Source: an uncultured Acidobacteriia bacterium (GTDB taxonomy: Bacteria; Acidobacteriota; Terriglobia; Bryobacterales; Bryobacteraceae). Taken from it: a stretch of DNA of 64,000 bases. Location of the stretch: contig CAIKMJ010000078.1 in NCBI GenBank assembly GCA_903828455.1, positions 1 through 64,000 on the forward strand, read 5' to 3'. The notes below the pieces were generated by a model, which saw nothing but the letters and a program-made list of their open reading frames with translations, was not told the DNA's origin and searched no databases. The translations under genes were made by a program, and so were the position numbers. Of this stretch, positions 58,997 to 64,000 are shown piece after piece (within the stretch, counting starts at the first letter, position 1; each line of letters opens with the position of its first letter).

Positions 58997-61231
58997 TTAG
59001 TGGTGGCGCAGTTCGGATTCGATGTCGATGAGCGTCTCGGGCCGCCGCTCGGCGCTTTCGAGGTCGCGTTCCAGCCTGCGCAGCGCCACGCCGACCACAT
59101 CGCGATGATGGATGCGCGAGCCGAATTCGCCTTCGCTCAGTCCGAGCCAGAGCTGGTGCAGACGGTCCACATCTTCCGGCCAGAGGCGCGGCGGATGCGG
59201 GCCGAGGTTGGCGAAGAACGACGGCCGCCCCGGAGCCAGCACTTCGAGCGAGAACGGATGCCGCGGTTCCGGGAGCCGCTCCCATGCCAGACCGATGCGC
59301 CGCGCCAGTTCGTCGGACGCCATGCGCTGCGAAACGCCGGTCACCACGCGCGAGGCCTTCATCCTGGCCGCGGTCTGCACGATCGCCTCGAACGGGTCGG
59401 TACTGGGAACGCAAAGCAGTTCGACCGTTTTGCCTTCCTTCTCCGCCATTTCCACCACGCGTGAGAACAACGACTGCTCGTAGCTGGTGAAGAGCTGGTT
59501 ATCGCCGAGCTGATATTCGCCGGCGCCGGTCGAGACCTGGCGGACCGTCATCACCACCACGTCGTGACGCCGCATGTTGGTCTTATGCAGCACCGAACGG
59601 AGGTGTTCGAGGTTGCTGGAATCGCGCACGGCGACGAGAATCGCGCCCGGCCGGGCCTTGAGCGAGGAAGATTCCACCTCGGCCTGCATGTCGAGGTTGA
59701 ACTCCTCCATGGGATGGCCGTGGACAATCGCGGCGTGCTTCTTCTTGCGGTTGATGTGTTCGGACACCGTGAAGATCACGAACAGAATCACCGTGAACAT
59801 CACGCCGTAGATGGTCGCCACGCGTTTGGAGAAGAGGTTGGCGATTGCCACCAGGCCGAGGAACACCGTGGTGGCGCCGAGCCCGATGGGAATTTCCACG
59901 CCGCCCAGCGTAATGTTGCCGGGGAACTTGTATTCCTGATCCTTGCGGTGATAGCGGAGCACCAGCACGCCGAGCGCCTTGAGGAAGAAGCTCCACACCA
60001 CGCCGAAAGCGTACGCTTCGCCCAGCAGGTAGACATCGCCGCCGCTCATGATGATGGTGATGATCTGCAGGATGGAGATGATGTGAATGATGCGGAATGT
60101 GGTGCCGTACTTCGCATGCGGCTTGCGGAACCAGTCGACGAGGACGCCGTCTTCCGCCACGCGGTTCATGACGCCGTTGGCGCCGATCATGGAAGTGTTG
60201 ACCGCGCCGGCCAGAATCAGCACGCCGACCGCGACCACGAAGACATGGAAGCCGAGGCGCATTATCTCCGGCCCGGCAAGATGCATCGCCAGTCCGCCGA
60301 GCAGGTTGTCGACGTACTTGGGCCGGATGGCGTCCGGAATGATGAGGGCGGCGAAGACCGTGATCAGGCCGGTGCTCACGGCTGCGTAGATGCAGACGAT
60401 GTTGCCGGTGATCATCAGGTTCTTCAGCTTCGGATAAGCGATTTCGCGATAGACCTGCGCCAGCGTTTCGAAGCCGGACATCGAAAGCAGCGAGTGGCCG
60501 AGCGCGATGATCACGGCAATCGGCCCGATCGCGGGCCAGAATGTGCCTTTGAACCAGCCGAGCGCGTCATCGGCAAAAACGATATTGGAGGGGATCGGAG
60601 CCGGCGGAATCTGCGCCGGACCGCCGCGCAGCAGGATCGTCAGCGGGCACCAGATCAGGAAGATGACCACCATGACGGTGGTGATCTGCATGATGCGCAG
60701 CGCCTTGCCGCTCGATTCATGCATGCCCTGGATATTCAGCCACCAGAAGTAGATGGTGACGATGACCGCGAAGCCCGCCGAGAACCAGTTCGGCGAAACA
60801 TGAATCGGCGAGTGCATCGCCGCCGTGATTTCGTTAACGAGGCCGGCCAGGTACTGGCCCGCGCTGACCACGCTGATGGGGCCGGTCAGAATGTAGTCGA
60901 ACAGCAGCGACGAAACGGAGATGCGCGCGATGAACGGGCCCATGGCGTCGCGCACCACGACGTAAACGCCGCCGCGCACAAACATGGACGAGCTTTCGAG
61001 GTACACCGAGCGCACCGCGAAGCTGAACAGCATGACGCCGAGCACGAACCACGGCGCGGAACGGCCCACGGCGTGTTCCGCAATGCCGCCCGCGTAAAAG
61101 GCGGAAGACGCCAGATCGCTGAGAACGATGGAGGCCGCGCGCCAGAAAGAGATAAACGCAAGCGCGACGGTGGTGGCGACAACGATTTTCGCGCCGGAAG
61201 CGGAGCGCGATGCGGTCGATTGGGTGCTCAT
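58997..61231 (-). CDS. APC-superfamily permease, KimA-like (probable potassium importer)
   Basis: A 744-residue protein. The first about 480 residues hold some twelve membrane helices with APC-type features (SDLASSAFYAGG, FDYILTGPISVVSAGQYL). The rest is cytoplasmic and resembles a universal-stress-protein fold (AILVAVRDSSNLEHLRSVL, then ASRVVTGVSQRMA). The layout matches KimA, the c-di-AMP-controlled potassium importer of Bacillus, but with a longer tail. GGAGG lies 9 bp before the ATG. It is a paralogue of the next permease. Confidence 0.82.
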   Translation of the reverse strand: MSTQSTASRSASGAKIVVATTVALAFISFWRAASIVLSDLASSAFYAGGIAEHAVGRSAPWFVLGVMLFSFAVRSVYLESSSMFVRGGVYVVVRDAMGPFIARISVSSLLFDYILTGPISVVSAGQYLAGLVNEITAAMHSPIHVSPNWFSAGFAVIVTIYFWWLNIQGMHESSGKALRIMQITTVMVVIFLIWCPLTILLRGGPAQIPPAPIPSNIVFADDALGWFKGTFWPAIGPIAVIIALGHSLLSMSGFETLAQVYREIAYPKLKNLMITGNIVCIYAAVSTGLITVFAALIIPDAIRPKYVDNLLGGLAMHLAGPEIMRLGFHVFVVAVGVLILAGAVNTSMIGANGVMNRVAEDGVLVDWFRKPHAKYGTTFRIIHIISILQIITIIMSGGDVYLLGEAYAFGVVWSFFLKALGVLVLRYHRKDQEYKFPGNITLGGVEIPIGLGATTVFLGLVAIANLFSKRVATIYGVMFTVILFVIFTVSEHINRKKKHAAIVHGHPMEEFNLDMQAEVESSSLKARPGAILVAVRDSSNLEHLRSVLHKTNMRRHDVVVMTVRQVSTGAGEYQLGDNQLFTSYEQSLFSRVVEMAEKEGKTVELLCVPSTDPFEAIVQTAARMKASRVVTGVSQRMASDELARRIGLAWERLPEPRHPFSLEVLAPGRPSFFANLGPHPPRLWPEDVDRLHQLWLGLSEGEFGSRIHHRDVVGVALRRLERDLESAERRPETLIDIESELRHH

Positions 61232-61578
61232 TACCGCAGCCTCCTCGGGAAGTCCGGGGTGTGGCTCGGCGAAGGAAGACGAAGCTCTGCGTTCATTGAC
61301 AACAAGGAGGCTCCTGATTCCTGCTGCCGCCGGATTCGGCGACTGCAGTTAATGGTCGCTTTGTCAGCGATAAGACCGGAGCGCTGTTGTCGGTGACGGG
61401 AATTGCGCCCCATCCGGACGTCAGGGTCCGGCGCCTTCGCGAAGGTGATGTATCGCAATGGTTACCTGCGATACTAGCACGCGAGGCCCGGCCTGACGCC
61501 CGATGGCGCCGGGGAATTGGCTATAGGCGCCCGGGAATTGGCTATAGAAGAGACGCAGCCGGCGGCTGGCCCCCCTCC
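61232..61578. other. Intergenic region between the two permease genes
   Basis: No gene is supported in 347 bp. It holds a 21-bp direct repeat (61506-61547) and, near the downstream permease, a small hairpin (CGCCGAATCCGGCG). I looked for a second c-di-AMP riboswitch and did not find its conserved stretches. Confidence 0.5.
61506..61547. repeat. 21-bp direct repeat, two units
   Basis: GCGCCGGGGAATTGGCTATAG and a copy with one change follow each other directly, 32 bp after the 3' end of the upstream permease gene. Confidence 0.88.
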
Positions 61579-63846
61579 TTACCCGGCGGTTTCGACGGCG
61601 GCCTTTCCGGACGACCCGTGCTCGTGGATGACGCTCAGGACTTCCGGAAGCAGCCTGTCGTCGGCGGCCGAGTCGATGTCGCGCTGCAACCGGCGGAGCG
61701 CGATGCTGACGACGTCGCGATGGCGGAGTTCGTCCCCGGCGCCTTTGTCAATCAGCGTGAGCCAGAGACGGTGAGTGAGATCCACATCCTCGGGCCACAA
61801 GCGCGGCGGGTGCGGACCGAGGTTGAAGTACGTCGACTGCGCGCCATCCGGCAGAACGATTTCGAGCGACAGCGAGGGGCGCGGCGCCGGCAGCTTTTCC
61901 CACACATTGCCAACGGCGCGGCCCTGCTCGGCCGGCGTCAGCGATCCGGAAAGCGCGGTCACAATGCGCGAGGCATTCAGCATGGCAGCCGTCTGGACGA
62001 TGGCCGTCCACGGATCGCCGCCGGGCACGGTGAGCAGCTCCACGTGCTTGCCCGCCTTTTCCGCCAGTGCCACGACGCGGGAAAAGAGCAGCACTTCAGA
62101 CCGGGCGAATACCTGATCGGTATCGAGGCCATGCTCGCCGGACTCGGCCTGGCCAACCAGGCGAACCGTCAGAACCACGATGTCCTGACGCCGCGTATCC
62201 GTCTTGGCCAGCACTCGTTCCAGATGCGCAAGGTGGTGCGGATTGCGCGCCGCCACCACGATGCAGCCCGGCCGCAGATTCATCTGCGCGGGCGACAGTT
62301 CGTCGCTGGCATGCAGGCGGAATTCTTCTTCTTCCTGGCCCGCGTGCGAGACCGCCTTATTGTGACGCTTGTTATAGCGCTCCGACAGCTCGAAAACGAG
62401 GAAAAACGCGATCGTGAAGGATACGCCGGAAATGGTGGCGACTTTCTTCGTCAGGACGTTGACGATCGCCAGGGCGAACAACGCCAGCGTGATCAGAAAC
62501 AGCCCGACCGGAAGTTCCTTGCCGCCCAGCCGGAAATTGAGCGGCACCTTCCATTCCCGCCCCTCCGGCATCTTAAAGCGCAGCACCAGCACCGAGAGCG
62601 ACTTCATCGCAAAGCTCCAGACCACGCCGAACGCGTAGGCTTCGCCCAGCATGCCCACGTCGCCCCGGCTCACCAGAATGGTCACAAGCTGCAGCACGGC
62701 GATCAGGTTGATGATGCGGCTGGTGGTGCCGAAGCGGTGGTGAGGTTTGCGGAACCACGGCGTGAGTACGCCGTCCTCAGCCACGCGGTTCATCACGCCG
62801 TTGGAACCGATCAGCGCTGTGTTCACCGCTCCCGCCAGAATCAGCACGCCAACGAGCACCACAAACGCGTGGAAAGCGAGCCGCGCGCCGACGGGGCCGG
62901 CGAGAAACATAGACAATCCGCCGATCAGGTTATCCAGATACTTCTGCCGCTCCACGTCGGGTATCAGCATCACCGCGAAGAAGGACACCAGAGACGTGAA
63001 GACCATGCTGTAGATGAAGATCACGAAACCGGCGCGTTCCAGATTTTTCAGCTTCGGCGAGGCGATTTCCCGGTTCACCTGGGCGAGGCTTTCTTCGCCG
63101 CTCATGGCCAGCAGGGAGTGGCCCAGCCCCACCAGAATGGCCACCGCGGGAATCGCGTGCCAGCCCGTTCCCTTCAGCCACCCGAGCGCGTCGGGGCCGA
63201 ACTGGATATTGCTCATGGAAGGGAAGGGCACCGGCTGGTAACCCTTGCTGAGAATCGTGACGAGGCACCAGATGATCAGCATCACCACCATCACCGTAGT
63301 GACCTGCATGATCCGCAGCGCCTTTTCGCTCGATTCGTGGATGCCGATAATGTTCTTGCGCCAGAAGTAGAACGTGACCAGCGCGGCAAAGCCCGCCGCG
63401 AAATGTTCGGGCTGGACGGGCGCCCACGCGAGATGGAAATACTGGATGGATTCGTTGATCAGCCCCGCCAGATAAAGGCCCGCGCTGACGCCGCTGATGG
63501 GCCCGGTCAGCACATAATCGAACATCAGCGCCGAAACGGAGAACTTGGCCAGTTGCGCGCCCATCGCTTCGTGAACCACGCGGTAGACGCCTCCGCGCAC
63601 GAACATGCTGCAACTTTCGATGTAAATCGCGCGCACGGCATACGAAAACAGCATGATGCCGAGAATGAACCAGGGCGCCGACTTTCCGATGGCGGTCTCG
63701 GCAATTCCGCCAACGTAATAGGCGGAAGAGGCAAGATCGCTCAGGACAATGGCGGCGGCGCGCCAAAAGGAAATAAACGACAGCATGACTGTCGTAGCGA
63801 CAACGACCTTGGTGGCCGTCGAGCCCGCAGGCTTTGAGACGTTCAC
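61579..63846 (-). CDS. APC-superfamily permease, KimA-like (probable potassium importer), riboswitch-controlled
   Basis: A 755-residue paralogue of the neighbouring permease with the same layout: about twelve helices (SDLASSAYYVGG, FDYVLTGPISGVSAGLYL), then a large cytoplasmic universal-stress-like domain (IVVAARNPHHLAHLERVL, then ASRIVTALSGSL). It starts with a GTG at 63846, preceded by GGAG. A c-di-AMP-type riboswitch lies about 53 nt upstream. In Firmicutes the same riboswitch controls potassium importers, which supports the transport call. Amino-acid transport is the main alternative. Confidence 0.85.
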   Translation of the reverse strand: MNVSKPAGSTATKVVVATTVMLSFISFWRAAAIVLSDLASSAYYVGGIAETAIGKSAPWFILGIMLFSYAVRAIYIESCSMFVRGGVYRVVHEAMGAQLAKFSVSALMFDYVLTGPISGVSAGLYLAGLINESIQYFHLAWAPVQPEHFAAGFAALVTFYFWRKNIIGIHESSEKALRIMQVTTVMVVMLIIWCLVTILSKGYQPVPFPSMSNIQFGPDALGWLKGTGWHAIPAVAILVGLGHSLLAMSGEESLAQVNREIASPKLKNLERAGFVIFIYSMVFTSLVSFFAVMLIPDVERQKYLDNLIGGLSMFLAGPVGARLAFHAFVVLVGVLILAGAVNTALIGSNGVMNRVAEDGVLTPWFRKPHHRFGTTSRIINLIAVLQLVTILVSRGDVGMLGEAYAFGVVWSFAMKSLSVLVLRFKMPEGREWKVPLNFRLGGKELPVGLFLITLALFALAIVNVLTKKVATISGVSFTIAFFLVFELSERYNKRHNKAVSHAGQEEEEFRLHASDELSPAQMNLRPGCIVVAARNPHHLAHLERVLAKTDTRRQDIVVLTVRLVGQAESGEHGLDTDQVFARSEVLLFSRVVALAEKAGKHVELLTVPGGDPWTAIVQTAAMLNASRIVTALSGSLTPAEQGRAVGNVWEKLPAPRPSLSLEIVLPDGAQSTYFNLGPHPPRLWPEDVDLTHRLWLTLIDKGAGDELRHRDVVSIALRRLQRDIDSAADDRLLPEVLSVIHEHGSSGKAAVETAG

Positions 63847-63898
63847 AAAAACTCCATTTCAACTCCCGGGGAGGGAGGGTTGCTCTCAAATTTGGTCT

Positions 63899-63980
63899 AC
63901 GGGGTTAGCTGACGGGCTAGAGCTTGAAAGTACTCCGTCCGGCCTTACCGGACTTCGCCCCTGGAACCTGGGTTCCCCGT
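63899..63980 (-). promoter_or_regulatory. ydaO/yuaA-type c-di-AMP riboswitch
   Basis: Read on the minus strand, P1 is ACGGGG (63975-63980) pairing with CCCCGU (63899-63904). Inside are the conserved words GGGGAACCCA and GGGGCGAA, a GUCCGG/CCGGAC hairpin (63937-63953), and GCCCGUCAGCUAACCCCGUAG, whose core is the hallmark of this class. Between it and the start codon is a CCCUCCCUCCCC stretch that could pair with the ribosome binding site, so control may be at translation. High c-di-AMP would be expected to turn the permease off. Confidence 0.85.
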
Positions 63981-64000
63981 TTCGGACGCGCAGAGTGTCG

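Noticed and set aside
61232-61578. Second c-di-AMP riboswitch before the downstream permease
   Set aside because: A CCGAAUCCG word is present on the minus strand, but the GUCAGCUAACC hallmark and the closing stem are missing.
59564-63837. Two very long plus-strand open frames (about 610 and 816 codons) antisense to the permeases
   Set aside because: Translations are histidine/arginine/aspartate-rich without folds; the minus-strand permeases have clear membrane helices and family motifs.

Overview
The window is GC-rich bacterial chromosome with dense coding on both strands. Gene content suggests an Acidobacteriota-type soil bacterium, probably of the Bryobacterales/Solibacterales kind. That placement is an inference from the mix of genes seen: a PEP-CTERM protein beside capsule-type polysaccharide genes, an AtuA/carboxyltransferase operon, several TlpA/DsbD thiol-redox proteins, tandem KimA-like permeases and many short tandem repeats. 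No rRNA, insertion sequence, prophage or CRISPR array was seen.

Layout. 1-5.4 kb: the 3' part of rho with its terminator, a VapBC-type toxin-antitoxin pair, der, dinG and a QueD/PTPS-family gene. 5.4-9.7 kb: a small unknown protein, ferredoxin, galU, an unknown gene, an exported TlpA-like protein, and hicB with a decayed hicA. 9.7-15.4 kb: smc with a repeat-encoded insert, a second VapBC pair with a clear operator, and an AT-richer DUF3800-like gene. 15.7-20.4 kb: a PEBP protein and a tightly overlapping operon (biotin-dependent carboxyltransferase, AtuA split into two genes, enoyl-CoA hydratase) that fits breakdown of branched or terpenoid acyl-CoA. 20.5-26.2 kb: an exported protein that may be a tandem RidA-like fold, a membrane protein, a DsbD-TlpA fusion, and the conserved yceD-rpmF-plsX cluster. 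26.2-30 kb: repeat-rich DNA around an RRM RNA-binding protein, small proteins and an exported beta-helix protein.

30-44 kb is a divergent surface-polysaccharide locus. One arm carries a PEP-CTERM protein, an O-antigen-ligase-like protein and a membrane-anchored partner. The other carries an exported unknown protein, Wza-, Wzc- and Wzx-like proteins, a Wzy-like polymerase and three GT4 glycosyltransferases. It ends at a tRNA-Ser. An initiating sugar-phosphate transferase and an exosortase are not in view.

44-58.9 kb: a FecR-domain protein, a metallo-beta-lactamase-fold protein, the yebC-ruvC operon with two exported proteins, a PAS hybrid histidine kinase, hpt, divergent dut and a double ThyX-like gene, an HNH nuclease, comF, a DODA-type dioxygenase and trpS. 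59-64 kb: two tandem APC permeases of the KimA (potassium importer) type. The upstream one is preceded by a sequence with the hallmarks of the ydaO/c-di-AMP riboswitch.

Two patterns run through the window. Short tandem repeats lie between genes and also inside smc, comF and a glycosyltransferase, where unit lengths are multiples of three. Several genes have a -10-like hexamer 6-7 bp before the start codon and no ribosome binding site, which suggests leaderless mRNAs.
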